A program made the translations under genes and the position numbers. DNA of 64,000 nt, from contig NZ_PCOZ01000017.1 in the NCBI RefSeq assembly GCF_002979555.1, forward strand, positions 1 to 64,000. Direction: 5' to 3'. The DNA is from Pseudomonas sp. MYb60 (GTDB taxonomy: Bacteria > Pseudomonadota > Gammaproteobacteria > Pseudomonadales > Pseudomonadaceae). The notes under the pieces were generated by a model that had not been told where the DNA came from, did not search any database, and worked only from the letters and a program-made list of their open reading frames with translations. Every line of letters starts with the position of its first letter. Position 1 is the first letter of the stretch. This document shows, piece after piece, positions 9,298-18,299 of this stretch.

Positions 9298-11727
9298 TCA
9301 GAAGTCCCAGCGCGTCGTCAGCATCAGGTTGCGCGGGTCGCCGTAGTAGCCGGTGTTGAAGAAGCCGATGTTGGTCAGGTAGGCCTTGTCGAACAGGTTA
9401 TTGATGTTCAGGGTCGTGGAGAGGTGGTCGGTGAACTGGTATTTGGCCATTGCATCGAACAGCCAGTAGGCGGGCTGATGGATGACTTCGGAGCGTGACA
9501 GGCCGGCGTTGTACACCTGGCGCCAGGTGTTGCCTTGCCAGCGCGCGCCGCCGCCGAGGGTCAGGCGGTCCAGGGATCCGGCGAGCCGGTACGAGGTAAA
9601 AAAACTCAGTTGGTCCTGGGGCTCCAGGGTCGAGGCTTTTTCACCGTGTTCGTCGCGAATGACTTTGTGGGTATAACCAGCCTGGGCTTGCCAGCCGGGG
9701 GCCAGCTCTCCGGACAGCTCGGCTTCCACGCCTTTGGTCTTGGCCTTGATGCCCCGTGAGGCCTCGGTGATCGCCAGGTTGGTAGGGTTGGCGTTGTATT
9801 CGGCATCGGCCTCCGCGCGGTTGCTCTCATGCACCTCGAAATAGGCCAGGCTGGTGTTCAGCCCGCCATTGAAGAATTCGCCCTTGATTCCCAGCTCGTA
9901 GTTCTTGCCTTCGTCCGGTTCCAGCACCTGGTTGTCGCGGTCGCGGGCGGTCTGCGGGTAAAAGATGGCCGTGTAGTTGGCGTAGGCGGTGAAGCTGTCG
10001 TCGAGGTCGTAGGTGACCCCAAGGTAAGGCACCAGCTTCCCGGTTTCGGTGGAGTGGCTGTCACCGGTCAGCCAATAATTGGCCACGCGACTGCCGACGA
10101 ACACATTCAGGTCATCCGTGAGGTTGAAGCGCGCCGTCGCGTAGCCGGCGGTTTGCCGGGTGGTTTCATCGAACCGGCTGGTGACCGCGCCCCAGTTGGG
10201 TTCCGGGAAGTTGCCGTCGAAGTGCCAGAAGTCGATGACGCGCCCATTGACGTGAATCGGTGATTCGTAGTTTTTGCCCACCCAGTGGGAATTCGACGCC
10301 GAGGCGCCGACCACCAGTTCGTGTTCCCGGCCGCCCAGATTGAACGGCCCGCTGGCGTAGACATCGCCGGCATCGGCGCGGGTATCGCCGGTGAGTTTGT
10401 TGGCGTAGAGCGTCGACAGGCCGGTGGCGGTGAACGGCCCGTTCTGGATGGCCCCGAGCGGCGCGTCATAGCCGCTGAACTGGTGGGTGTATTGGCCCTT
10501 GAGCACCCAGCCGTTGGAAAAACCGTGCTCCAGGGTGGCGAATGCGCTTTGGGTGTATTGCTCCCAGCTGCTCCACTTGGCGCCATTGTTGAACGAGCGC
10601 TTGACGTGGATGCGGTTGCCGCTGCGATCGAACAACGGGCGGCTGCCGGCCCAGCCCGCGCCGGATGGATTGCTGTTCTGGTAGTCGAAGCCCAGGGTCA
10701 GCAGGGTGTCCTCGCTGAGGTCGGCTTCGAGCGAGGCAAAGTACACGTGGGTCTTGCGCTCGTAGCGGTCCATGAACGCGTGCTTGTCCTGGTACGCAGC
10801 GACCGCCCGCCCGCGCAGGTTGCCGCTGGGGGTCAGCGGGCCGCTGACGTCGACCTGGGAGCGGTAGTTGTCCCAGCTGCCGGCCCCCAGGTCGAGGCTG
10901 GCCCTGAAGTCCCGGGTAGGTTTTTTGCGGATCAGGTTGAGCGTTGCCCCTGGAGCCCCGGCGCCTGCCAACAGGCCCGTGGCCCCCTTGAGCACTTCTA
11001 CGCGGTCGTAGATCGCCATGTCGCTGAGGGTCTGGCCCGAGGAGTAAGCGGCGTTGCGCAGGGTGGGGATGCCGTCGTACTGGAAGTTCTCGATCAAGAA
11101 ACCGCGTGCGTAGTAGTCGGTGCGCTCGCTGTCCAGCCGCGACAGGGTGATGCCCGGCGTGTGGCGCATCACATCGTCGATGGAGGTGAGCGCAAAGTCG
11201 TCCATGTGCTGGCGGGTGATGACCGAGATCGACTGCGGGGTCTCCCGTGGGGTCAGCACCATCCGTGTGGCGGTGGCGATGGTACCGGGTGTATACGAAC
11301 CCGAGCCTTCGGTCACCGTGCCTAATTGGTTGGCCGTCACTGACGTAGCGCCCAGCTCCAATGTATCGATACCGCCCGCCGTGACGCTGAGGGCGTTGCC
11401 TTCCAGATTGAAGTGAATGCCGCTGCCCTTGAGCAAGATGGCGATGGCCTGAGTGGGGACAAGCTTGCCCTTCACTGCATTGCTGCGTTTGCCTTGCACA
11501 TCGGCCGGGTTGTAAAGCACTTGCAGGTTGGCCTGGTTGCCGAACGCCTGCAACGCCGTGCCCAACGGCTGCGCGGGAATGTCGATTTCGATCTCCTGGG
11601 CCTGCGCGTACCCGGCCACCGGCAGCGAGACTGCCAGGGCCAGCGCGCACGGCTTCAAGTGGAGGCTCAGGGCCTGGCGCATGCACAGCGCCTTGTGCAG
11701 GGGACCGAGACCGAGTCGAACAGACAT
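9298..11727 (-). CDS. fpvA: TonB-dependent ferripyoverdine receptor/transducer FpvA
   Basis: Outer-membrane receptor that imports ferripyoverdine. The N-terminus has a signal peptide ending ...AGYAQA. It is followed by an STN signalling domain (roughly residues 45-100, IDIPAQPLGTALQAFG onward), a plug domain (ETPQSISVITRQ near 163) and a 22-strand-type barrel ending in the aromatic TTRWDF. The STN domain marks it as a transducer that contacts an anti-sigma factor (FpvR in P. aeruginosa) and so controls PvdS/FpvI activity. At 809 residues it is the normal size. A later ATG at 11682 (MRQALSLHLKP...) gives a cleaner signal peptide with AAGG upstream and may be the true start. Its place between the synthetase and pvdE is the usual order. 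I could not find an exact TAAAT-N16-CGT box before it. Confidence 0.95.
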   Translation of the reverse strand: MSVRLGLGPLHKALCMRQALSLHLKPCALALAVSLPVAGYAQAQEIEIDIPAQPLGTALQAFGNQANLQVLYNPADVQGKRSNAVKGKLVPTQAIAILLKGSGIHFNLEGNALSVTAGGIDTLELGATSVTANQLGTVTEGSGSYTPGTIATATRMVLTPRETPQSISVITRQHMDDFALTSIDDVMRHTPGITLSRLDSERTDYYARGFLIENFQYDGIPTLRNAAYSSGQTLSDMAIYDRVEVLKGATGLLAGAGAPGATLNLIRKKPTRDFRASLDLGAGSWDNYRSQVDVSGPLTPSGNLRGRAVAAYQDKHAFMDRYERKTHVYFASLEADLSEDTLLTLGFDYQNSNPSGAGWAGSRPLFDRSGNRIHVKRSFNNGAKWSSWEQYTQSAFATLEHGFSNGWVLKGQYTHQFSGYDAPLGAIQNGPFTATGLSTLYANKLTGDTRADAGDVYASGPFNLGGREHELVVGASASNSHWVGKNYESPIHVNGRVIDFWHFDGNFPEPNWGAVTSRFDETTRQTAGYATARFNLTDDLNVFVGSRVANYWLTGDSHSTETGKLVPYLGVTYDLDDSFTAYANYTAIFYPQTARDRDNQVLEPDEGKNYELGIKGEFFNGGLNTSLAYFEVHESNRAEADAEYNANPTNLAITEASRGIKAKTKGVEAELSGELAPGWQAQAGYTHKVIRDEHGEKASTLEPQDQLSFFTSYRLAGSLDRLTLGGGARWQGNTWRQVYNAGLSRSEVIHQPAYWLFDAMAKYQFTDHLSTTLNINNLFDKAYLTNIGFFNTGYYGDPRNLMLTTRWDF

Positions 11728-11839
11728 GGAGGCGTTCTCTTGGAGGTTTTTCAGGCAGACAGTCTACAGGTGTTTATTGAGGTGGTTTCTCATTGACACA
11801 ACTGTAGCCTGGCTGCCGGGTCAAACCGGAGCAGAGAAC

Positions 11840-13492
11840 TTACGCAGGTTCCATTTCGTGCACCACCTTGCCCGCGCGCAGGCGCACGAGTTGGTCGGCG
11901 ATGTCGAAGTAACGGTCGTCGTGGCTGATGACGATGATGGTCTTGCCCAGGCGCTTGAGGTCCGGCAGCAGCTCGGTGTAGAAGATCCGGCGGAAGGCCG
12001 GGTCCTGGTCGGCGGCCCATTCATCGAACACCAGCACCGGGCGTTCTTCCAGCCACGCGTTGACCAGGGCCAGGCGCTTGCGCTGCCCGGTGGACAGGTC
12101 GGTGGTGCTGAAGGCGCCGTCCTTGATCGTGACTTTGTGCGCGATCTCCAGGCGGTCCAGGTACTGCGCGGCGCTGTCCAGCGATTGTTGGCCGCCGCCC
12201 TGCACCAGGTCGTCGAACAGGTAGTAGTCGGCAAACACCGTGGTGAACAACTGGCGGTAATCGTCGCGGGTGGGGGCGATCACGGCGTCGCCATTGAGGT
12301 GGATCTCACCGGATTGCGGCGGGTAAAGCCCCAGCAGCAACTTGATCAGCGTGGTTTTGCCACAGCCGTTCTCGCCGACGATAAACACGATATCGCCTTG
12401 CTTGATGCTCAGGTTGATCGGTCCCAGGTGGAACGGCGCGCTGCCTTCCACCGGTGGCGGGCTGTAGCTCACGCCGCGCAGTTCCAGGCTGTGGACCACC
12501 GGTTTTGGCGCTTCGCTGTCTTCGAGCAGCAGGTGCGGCTCGGGGGACGAGAAACGCTCGGACAGTTCGGCGATCCGCGAGAAGGCGATCTGCGCTCGGC
12601 TGACAATCGGCAGCGCGGTCACCACGTGCTCCAGCGGCCCTTTCATGTACAGCAATACCAGGACGAAACCGGTGATCACCGCCGGGTCGGGGTTGGGGTT
12701 GTACGCCTGGAACGCCAGGGCCAGGCCAATCACCACGAAGAACAGCATCGAGCCGAAGGTCTTGGCGACGATGAAGATGTTCACCGAGCGCACCTGGATA
12801 TCGCTGATGCGGTCGGCGGTGGCCTGGATGCGGTGGGTGTTCATGCGGTAGCGGCGCGGCCGGTGCATGCGCAGCTCCTTGGCGCCGGAGGCGATGGCGC
12901 TGTAGTAACGCTGCAGCTCGTCTTCCTGGTCGCGGGCCGCTTCGAAGCCCTTGATACCGGCTGACCGGGCCACGTACTGCACGGACGTGCCGATCACGAT
13001 GGCCACGACCATCATCAGGAACATCGGCACGGACAGGTATGCCAGGTAGCCAAGGCAACCCAGGGTGACCGTGGAAGCGATGGCCAGTGGGGTGAAGGAA
13101 AAGGAAAAGTCGCTGATGGTGTCGACGTCGTGTGTCAGCACCGGGATCAGTTTGTGGGTGCGGTAGCGCTCGATTTGCTCGATGGGTGCCGACAGCACTT
13201 TTTCGCCGAGTTCCTTGCGCAGCGCGGCAATGATGCGCTGGCCCACATAGTTGGTGCCGATGTCCGACACGATGGAGCTGATCAACGCGAGCACGCACAG
13301 GGCGGCAAAGGTCAGGATCACACCCTGGGTCATGCCGGTGGAGGAGTGCAGGGCCTTGTTGATGGTCGCCAGCAACAAGGTGATCGCCAGGCCGCCGGCC
13401 ATGCCCAGGGTGACGGAGATCGTCATGATGGTGCGAAAGGGCCTGAGCAATGCGAGCAGGCCTTTGAAGGCGCCGCGCTTGGGGTCGGTCAT
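11840..13492 (-). CDS. pvdE: PvdE, ABC exporter of the pyoverdine precursor
   Basis: Fused membrane and ATPase half-transporter that moves acylated ferribactin from cytoplasm to periplasm. The N-terminal half carries about six hydrophobic helices. The C-terminal half has Walker A GENGCGKTTL, a signature LSTGQRKRLALV and Walker B VLVFDEWAADQDP. The start is the ATG giving MTDPKRGAFKGLL, with GGGAAG a few bases upstream. The 14 extra residues in the longer open frame look like untranslated leader. At 550 residues it matches PvdE length. It is transcribed toward fpvA and away from pvdF, and an exact PvdS box lies 62 bases upstream. Confidence 0.95.
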   Translation of the reverse strand: MTDPKRGAFKGLLALLRPFRTIMTISVTLGMAGGLAITLLLATINKALHSSTGMTQGVILTFAALCVLALISSIVSDIGTNYVGQRIIAALRKELGEKVLSAPIEQIERYRTHKLIPVLTHDVDTISDFSFSFTPLAIASTVTLGCLGYLAYLSVPMFLMMVVAIVIGTSVQYVARSAGIKGFEAARDQEDELQRYYSAIASGAKELRMHRPRRYRMNTHRIQATADRISDIQVRSVNIFIVAKTFGSMLFFVVIGLALAFQAYNPNPDPAVITGFVLVLLYMKGPLEHVVTALPIVSRAQIAFSRIAELSERFSSPEPHLLLEDSEAPKPVVHSLELRGVSYSPPPVEGSAPFHLGPINLSIKQGDIVFIVGENGCGKTTLIKLLLGLYPPQSGEIHLNGDAVIAPTRDDYRQLFTTVFADYYLFDDLVQGGGQQSLDSAAQYLDRLEIAHKVTIKDGAFSTTDLSTGQRKRLALVNAWLEERPVLVFDEWAADQDPAFRRIFYTELLPDLKRLGKTIIVISHDDRYFDIADQLVRLRAGKVVHEMEPA

Positions 13493-13553
13493 AAATACTT
13501 CCCGGAAAGTGAATGAAACGGGGGCTGGGCACACAGACCCTTACCCATGACAA

Positions 13554-13577
13554 ACGAAGCACCGGCGCAGCGATTTA
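13554..13577 (-). promoter_or_regulatory. PvdS (iron-starvation) box for pvdE
   Basis: Read on the minus strand this is TAAAT, 16 bases, then CGT, an exact match to the known promoter pattern of the extracytoplasmic sigma factor PvdS. It ends about 62 bases before the pvdE ATG. It lies back to back with an identical-pattern box for pvdF. Confidence 0.88.
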
Positions 13578-13608
13578 GCGCGGTGTGCCCAGCGGCGTCG
13601 GTGGCGGA

Positions 13609-13632
13609 TAAATTGCGCGGCGCCTGGTTCGT
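13609..13632 (+). promoter_or_regulatory. PvdS (iron-starvation) box for pvdF
   Basis: TAAAT, 16 bases, CGT on the plus strand, exact to the PvdS consensus and about 60 bases before the pvdF ATG. Together with the box on the other strand it makes a divergent, iron-starvation-induced promoter pair. Confidence 0.88.
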
Positions 13633-13693
13633 TCTTGTGGTGTAGGCGCACGCGTATGGGCGCGTGCCGGAGCTATCCAGTGAGAGCGAGACA

Positions 13694-14524
13694 ATGACGA
13701 AAAAAAACCTGGTGTACGTGTGGTCGCTGCGCAATGCCGCCGCCGACAAGGCGGGGCAGCCGGTGGCCTACAAGGACCATGAGCGCTACATGATGTCGGT
13801 GCTGGAATCCCTCGCGGGCGCGCTCAACGACACGCCGCTGGGCGAGGTCTACAACCTGGTGGGCGTGGTGTATGACGATGACGCGCAGAACCCGCGCGAC
13901 CAGCAGTTGGTGGCCGACTATGGATTTGCCTACACGCCCGGCCGCCAGTGGCTGTACCCGGCCGATCTGCGGGTGCAGGGGCGCCTGGTCAATGAGCTGC
14001 TGCTGAGTGTGCCGTCGACCTATCGGCGCCTGCCACGCGGCAGTGCGGAACATCGTGCCGGTAAGCAGGATTTCGAACGCCGCCTGCACGATACGCTGGT
14101 GGAATTGAAGGCCGACATCGTGGTGCTCGACGGCCTGCTGGTGATCCTCGATGAACTGGTGCGCCCGGGTGCGCCGTTTGCGCGACGTATCATGAACATC
14201 CACCCCGGCATCACCCGCATCGAATCGCCCTACGAGCGCCGCGGCGCCTACGCCACCTGGAACGCCCTCTACGGCGCCCGCGGCCAAACCGTGGTGGACT
14301 GGGCCACCAAGGCCACCGTCCCCTCCGAACCGCTGTACCTGACTGGCGCGTCGTTCCACTACGTGGACAACGGCATCGATTCCGGCGAAGTGTTCCACGA
14401 CGTGCTCAAGACCGAGATCGCAGCCGACGACACCATCCTCGAGTTGCGCTGGAACAACTTCAACAACAGCCTGTTCCCGGCGCTGCATGAAGGCCTGGCC
14501 TTACTGGCCCAGAAGGGCCTCTAA
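13694..14524 (+). CDS. pvdF: PvdF, N5-hydroxyornithine formyltransferase
   Basis: Cytoplasmic enzyme that formylates N5-hydroxyornithine to the hydroxamate ligand built into the pyoverdine peptide. The chosen ATG (MTKKNLVYVWSLRNAA) follows a GAGAGCGAG ribosome site and gives 276 residues, about the length of P. aeruginosa PvdF. A formyltransferase-like core motif, NIHPGITRIESPYERRG, lies near residues 166-182. It stands alone, divergent from pvdE and convergent with pvdO. Its presence implies the peptide contains at least one formyl-hydroxyornithine. Confidence 0.92.
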   Translation: MTKKNLVYVWSLRNAAADKAGQPVAYKDHERYMMSVLESLAGALNDTPLGEVYNLVGVVYDDDAQNPRDQQLVADYGFAYTPGRQWLYPADLRVQGRLVNELLLSVPSTYRRLPRGSAEHRAGKQDFERRLHDTLVELKADIVVLDGLLVILDELVRPGAPFARRIMNIHPGITRIESPYERRGAYATWNALYGARGQTVVDWATKATVPSEPLYLTGASFHYVDNGIDSGEVFHDVLKTEIAADDTILELRWNNFNNSLFPALHEGLALLAQKGL

Positions 14525-14540
14525 AGCGCACACGATTCAA

Positions 14541-14570
14541 GTGTAGGAGCAGGTTAGCCCGCTCCTGCAC
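14541..14570. repeat. REP-like hairpin between convergent pvdF and pvdO, possible terminator
   Basis: GTGTAGGAGC and GCTCCTGCAC form a 10-base stem with one mismatch around a 10-base loop. It resembles the shorter class of Pseudomonas REP elements. Its place between two converging genes suggests it blocks read-through or protects 3' ends of both transcripts. Confidence 0.6.
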
Positions 14571-14610
14571 TGGATAGCGGCTGTGTTGAAAATAGGGGGT
14601 TCCTGCGTCT

Positions 14611-15483
14611 TCAGAGGTCGCGCACCACACGGAATCCTATCCAGTCCCCGCGCGTCTGCGGGTAGATGGTGTTGCGGTTGCCCGAGCGTGAGAACACGGG
14701 TGCTTCGCCCCAGTCGTTGCCCCGGATCATGTAGCCCTTGCAGTCGGGCTCTGCCCACGCGCTGCCGTCGGCAGGTGCACCGTGGTAGTTCGGGTGTTCG
14801 CAGTCGGCGACTCGCTCGTAGACGTTGCCGTGCATGTCGTACATGCCAAACGCATTCGGCGGGTAGCTGCCCACTGGGGATGAGTAGCTGTAGCCATCGG
14901 CCGGGCCGTAGGTGTTGGCATGCTGGGCGATGCTGTAGCCCTTGCCCTCGTCGAACGGGAACGGAAACGGCCCGGTGGAGCCGGCGCGTGCGGCGTATTC
15001 GCGTTGGGATTCGCTGACCATGTGGTACTGCTGGCCAGTCTTTTTCGACAGCCAGGCCACGTACTGCTTGATGTCATCCATGTCCATGCACACTGCCGGC
15101 TGGCGCGAGCCCTGGGGGTAGCGGGGCTTGCTGGCGATGCATTCGCGGCCGGGGCGGGTGTCGCCGTTGGCGATCTTTACCCCGGCCTGGCGCACGTAGC
15201 TGTCCCACTCGCCAGCGGTGATGTGGAAGCGGCTCATGGCAAACGGCTTGGCGAAGGTCACATCGTGCATCGGACCTTCATCGGGCTCGCGGCCCACTTC
15301 ATCGTCCGGCGTGCCCATGGTGAAGGTGCCAGCGGGCAACACCACCATTTCCGGGCAGTCCTTGCAGTCCTTGAACACCTTGCCCGGTTGCGGCGCGGCC
15401 GCCTGGGCCAGGCCGGGCAACAGCGCGCCGCACAGGACGGTCAGGGCCAGGGTGCTAAGGGGTCTTAACGGAGATGGATTCAT
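14611..15483 (-). CDS. pvdO: PvdO, periplasmic FGE-sulfatase-fold pyoverdine maturation enzyme
   Basis: Exported protein of 290 residues with a signal peptide ending ...GLAQAA and a formylglycine-generating-enzyme-like domain. Visible family signatures are MVVLPAGTFTMGTPDDE near residue 46, DMHGNVYERVADC near 220 and a C-terminal GFRVVRDL. In the pyoverdine pathway PvdO completes chromophore maturation by oxidising dihydropyoverdine in the periplasm. It is the last gene of a pvdM-pvdN-pvdO operon, 33 bases after pvdN. A GAGG ribosome site precedes the ATG. Confidence 0.93.
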   Translation of the reverse strand: MNPSPLRPLSTLALTVLCGALLPGLAQAAAPQPGKVFKDCKDCPEMVVLPAGTFTMGTPDDEVGREPDEGPMHDVTFAKPFAMSRFHITAGEWDSYVRQAGVKIANGDTRPGRECIASKPRYPQGSRQPAVCMDMDDIKQYVAWLSKKTGQQYHMVSESQREYAARAGSTGPFPFPFDEGKGYSIAQHANTYGPADGYSYSSPVGSYPPNAFGMYDMHGNVYERVADCEHPNYHGAPADGSAWAEPDCKGYMIRGNDWGEAPVFSRSGNRNTIYPQTRGDWIGFRVVRDL

Positions 15484-15516
15484 CGGAGCCTCGCGTTCAA
15501 AAGGAAAAAAGGGGCG

Positions 15517-16788
15517 TCATGCCTGCTGACCCAGCAGCGTCATGAAGCGCTGGATTTCATCGGAAGAATTGAGCAGGCCTGGGGCTGTGCGGATCACCGG
15601 ACCGGCATCGCGCTCGACCGCATCGATCACCACGCGGTTTTTGAGCATGTAGGCGGCGACGGCGTCGCTCTGCCGACCCTTGACCCGGAAGAACGTGAAG
15701 CCAGCGGACAACGCCGCGCTGCGCGGGGTGACGAGTTCGATGTCGGCGCGGGCCAGTAACTGGTCTTTCAACTCGGTATTGAGCTGATGGATGCGCGCCT
15801 GCACCTGCGCCTTGCCCAATTGCAGGTGCAGCTTGAACGCTTCGTCCACCGCCCAGCGATGCTCGAAGGCGTGGTAGCCACCCGGGGTCATGGTGGTGGC
15901 GAAGTCCTTGTCTTCGGAGAAGGTCGGCACCATCGGCGTGACGTAGCGGTTCTCGGCGTCGCGGGCACAGACCAGCCCGGTGCCGCGCGGGCCGAACATC
16001 CACTTGTGGGTCCCGGCGATAAAAAAGTCGCAGCGCATGTCCGGAAAATCGAGGTTTTCCACACCGAACCCGTGTACGCCGTCCACCACGTAGAGGATGC
16101 GGTCCTTGTCATCACGGTTGCGGTTGTGCTCGGCCACCAGCGTGCCGATCTCGCCGATGGGCAGCTTCACGCCGCTGCCCGATTGCACCCAGGTCATGCC
16201 GAGTACGCGGGTATTGGGGCGGATGTTCTGCTGGATGTTGCCCAGCACCTCATCGGCGGACACCCGGTTGGCGCGCTGAAACAGCGGGATACGGCGCACC
16301 TGGGTGCCTTGCTTGCGCACCCGAAAATCCAGCACGTTCTGGGTGGCGTAATGCTCATGCACCGTCGTCAGGATCTCCTGGTCCGGCCGTACCTGGATGC
16401 CGCCATAGATCATCGCCAGGCCTTCGGAGGTGCTGCCGGTCAGCGCGATCTGCGGCGCGGTGGCCTTGAGGTAGCGACCTGCCCATTCGCGCACCTGGCC
16501 TTCGCGCTTCCAGGTTTCCTGCAGGTCCCAGTCCATGGCCAGGCCGGGGTTGCGGTCGATCTGCGCGCGGTAGCGTTCGATGGCATCGCGCACCGGCTTG
16601 GGGTGCGAGGCCACGAGGAAGTTGGAAAAATGCAGGTAGTTCGGGTCTTGGTTGAACAGTTGCTTGAGCCCCGTCCATGGGTCGTTCGTGACAGTGGCGG
16701 CGCTGGCCTGGGGCAACAGGCTGGCGCCCAGGGGCAGGCTGGCGGCCAATACCCCGGCCTGCTTGAGAAAGGTACGGCGGTCGGTCAT
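15517..16788 (-). CDS. pvdN: PvdN, periplasmic PLP-dependent pyoverdine side-chain enzyme
   Basis: Fold-type I PLP enzyme of 423 residues with a twin-arginine export signal (DRRTFLKQAG, then a hydrophobic stretch ending ...ASAA). The PLP lysine region is visible as FFIAGTHKWMFGPRGTG near residue 258. PvdN acts in the periplasm on the glutamate attached to the chromophore, converting it to the succinamide form. It is the middle gene of the pvdMNO operon, 18 bases after pvdM. Confidence 0.94.
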   Translation of the reverse strand: MTDRRTFLKQAGVLAASLPLGASLLPQASAATVTNDPWTGLKQLFNQDPNYLHFSNFLVASHPKPVRDAIERYRAQIDRNPGLAMDWDLQETWKREGQVREWAGRYLKATAPQIALTGSTSEGLAMIYGGIQVRPDQEILTTVHEHYATQNVLDFRVRKQGTQVRRIPLFQRANRVSADEVLGNIQQNIRPNTRVLGMTWVQSGSGVKLPIGEIGTLVAEHNRNRDDKDRILYVVDGVHGFGVENLDFPDMRCDFFIAGTHKWMFGPRGTGLVCARDAENRYVTPMVPTFSEDKDFATTMTPGGYHAFEHRWAVDEAFKLHLQLGKAQVQARIHQLNTELKDQLLARADIELVTPRSAALSAGFTFFRVKGRQSDAVAAYMLKNRVVIDAVERDAGPVIRTAPGLLNSSDEIQRFMTLLGQQA

Positions 16789-16807
16789 GGACAGGCTTCG
16801 CAGATGA

Positions 16808-18163
16808 TTAACGGTTGGCCAAGGGCTTGGCGGATTGTTGTACCTGATCCCACACCCGCAGGAAGTTGCCTCCCCACAGCTTGGCGATATCAGCCTCGGA
16901 GTAGCCGCGCTGGATCAGTTCGGCGGTGACGTTGCGGATCTCGCCCACATTGTTCCAGCCCGTCACGCCGCCGCCGTCGTTGAAGTCCGACGACAGGCCG
17001 ACATGGTCGATGCCGATCTTGCGCACGGTGTAGTCGATGGCGTCGCCCAGGTCCTTGAGGGTGGCCTTGGGTTCTTCATCGAGAATCGCGTACAGCGCGC
17101 TGGCGTACTCGCCGAACCGATGCTCGGGCCAGGCGGCAATGATCGGGTCGCCTGGCATCAGCGCCACCGCCTGGTTCGGCAGCGGCGGCAAGTCGAAGCG
17201 GGCACGCAGGGTGTTGAGTTTGTCCTGGGTCGGCTGGCTGAGCGGGCGCAGGTACGCGGAGAACCCCACGATCTGCACCACGCCACCGCTGCGCTTGATC
17301 AGTTGCAGTTCCTTGTCGCTGAGGTTGCGCGGGATATCCACCGCCGCCCGAGGCGCCGAGTGGGACGCCACCATCGGCGTGCGGCTCAACTGCGCCACTT
17401 GCTCCAGGGCCTTGGTGGACATCTGCGACACATCGATGATCACCCCCAGGTCGTTGAGACGCTGCACCGCCTGCTTGCCGATGTCCGACAGCCCGTCGAG
17501 GGCATCCACCGAATCATTGAAAAACGGCAGCGGCCGCGACGAGTCCGACCAGGCATTGTTGCCCACATAGCTGAAACCGAACATGCGCATGCCGCGTGCG
17601 GCCCACAGGTCCAGCTGGTTCAGGTCGTTGCCCAGGGGGTAGGCGTTGAGCATGCTGATGAAAATCGCGAACTTTCCCTCGCCATGCAGGCGCCGGAAAT
17701 CCTCCGGGGTGTAGGCGATGGCGACTTGGTTGGGATAGTCGCGGACCATGGCGCTGATGATCTTGAAGCGCACTTCCTGTTCGTGGCGCGCGGCCTCGAC
17801 AAAACCTTCGGTGGGCTTGTGGGGGGCGTTGGGCCCGTTCCAGATTTCCGGCCAGCCGAATATCGTCAGCGCAGCGCCGGACAAACGCCCGCGTGCGGCC
17901 TTGGCCAGGTCGAACTGGCCTTCGCCATCCTTGTCGACTTCATTGCCGGCGGTGCCAAAGTCCACGGGCACGGTGATATGGCTGTCGAACGACAACAACC
18001 GGTCCTGCATCTCGTTGGCCTGCTTGATCACCGCCAGCGGGTAGCCGGCGTTGCCCTTGAACCAGTGATTCCAGACCAGGAAGCCGGCCCCGGCGCCGAT
18101 GGCCAGTGCCAGGGGCAGGCCGATGTACAGCGCCTTTTTCGAACGTGGTTTCGTCATTGCCAT
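16808..18163 (-). CDS. pvdM: PvdM, membrane-anchored periplasmic dipeptidase-family protein
   Basis: Member of the M19 renal-dipeptidase family, 451 residues. It has an N-terminal membrane anchor (ALYIGLPLALAIGAGAGFLVW, about residues 11-31), with the catalytic-fold domain predicted in the periplasm. Family stretches include IDVSQMSTKALEQVA and MVASHSAPRAA near residues 240-270 and IDHVGLSSDFNDGGG near 390. PvdM is needed for correct periplasmic oxidation of ferribactin. It is first gene of pvdMNO with an exact PvdS box 35 bases before its ATG. A second ATG two codons in is also possible. Confidence 0.93.
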   Translation of the reverse strand: MAMTKPRSKKALYIGLPLALAIGAGAGFLVWNHWFKGNAGYPLAVIKQANEMQDRLLSFDSHITVPVDFGTAGNEVDKDGEGQFDLAKAARGRLSGAALTIFGWPEIWNGPNAPHKPTEGFVEAARHEQEVRFKIISAMVRDYPNQVAIAYTPEDFRRLHGEGKFAIFISMLNAYPLGNDLNQLDLWAARGMRMFGFSYVGNNAWSDSSRPLPFFNDSVDALDGLSDIGKQAVQRLNDLGVIIDVSQMSTKALEQVAQLSRTPMVASHSAPRAAVDIPRNLSDKELQLIKRSGGVVQIVGFSAYLRPLSQPTQDKLNTLRARFDLPPLPNQAVALMPGDPIIAAWPEHRFGEYASALYAILDEEPKATLKDLGDAIDYTVRKIGIDHVGLSSDFNDGGGVTGWNNVGEIRNVTAELIQRGYSEADIAKLWGGNFLRVWDQVQQSAKPLANR

Positions 18164-18197
18164 CTCAGTCAGTTGAGGCCTTCGCTATCAGGGAAGA

Positions 18198-18221
18198 ACG
18201 AGCGATGGGCGGGGAAATTTA
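18198..18221 (-). promoter_or_regulatory. PvdS box for the pvdM-pvdN-pvdO operon
   Basis: On the minus strand: TAAAT, 16 bases, CGT, an exact match to the PvdS consensus, 35 bases before pvdM. It faces away from the pvdP box. Confidence 0.88.
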
Positions 18222-18240
18222 GGTGGCGCGGGCGGCCCGG

Positions 18241-18264
18241 TAAATTTCCCCGGCGGGCAAACGT
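18241..18264 (+). promoter_or_regulatory. PvdS box for pvdP
   Basis: TAAAT, 16 bases, CGT on the plus strand, an exact PvdS consensus match, 36 bases before the pvdP ATG. It is the second divergent PvdS pair in the window. Confidence 0.88.
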
Positions 18265-18299
18265 TCTAGCTCTGATAAAGCCGTTTCCTAAGGTAGACA

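Noticed and set aside
11528..12964. Plus-strand open frame opposite pvdE and the fpvA 5' end
   Set aside because: It spans the antisense of two genes; the composition is that of a shadow frame.
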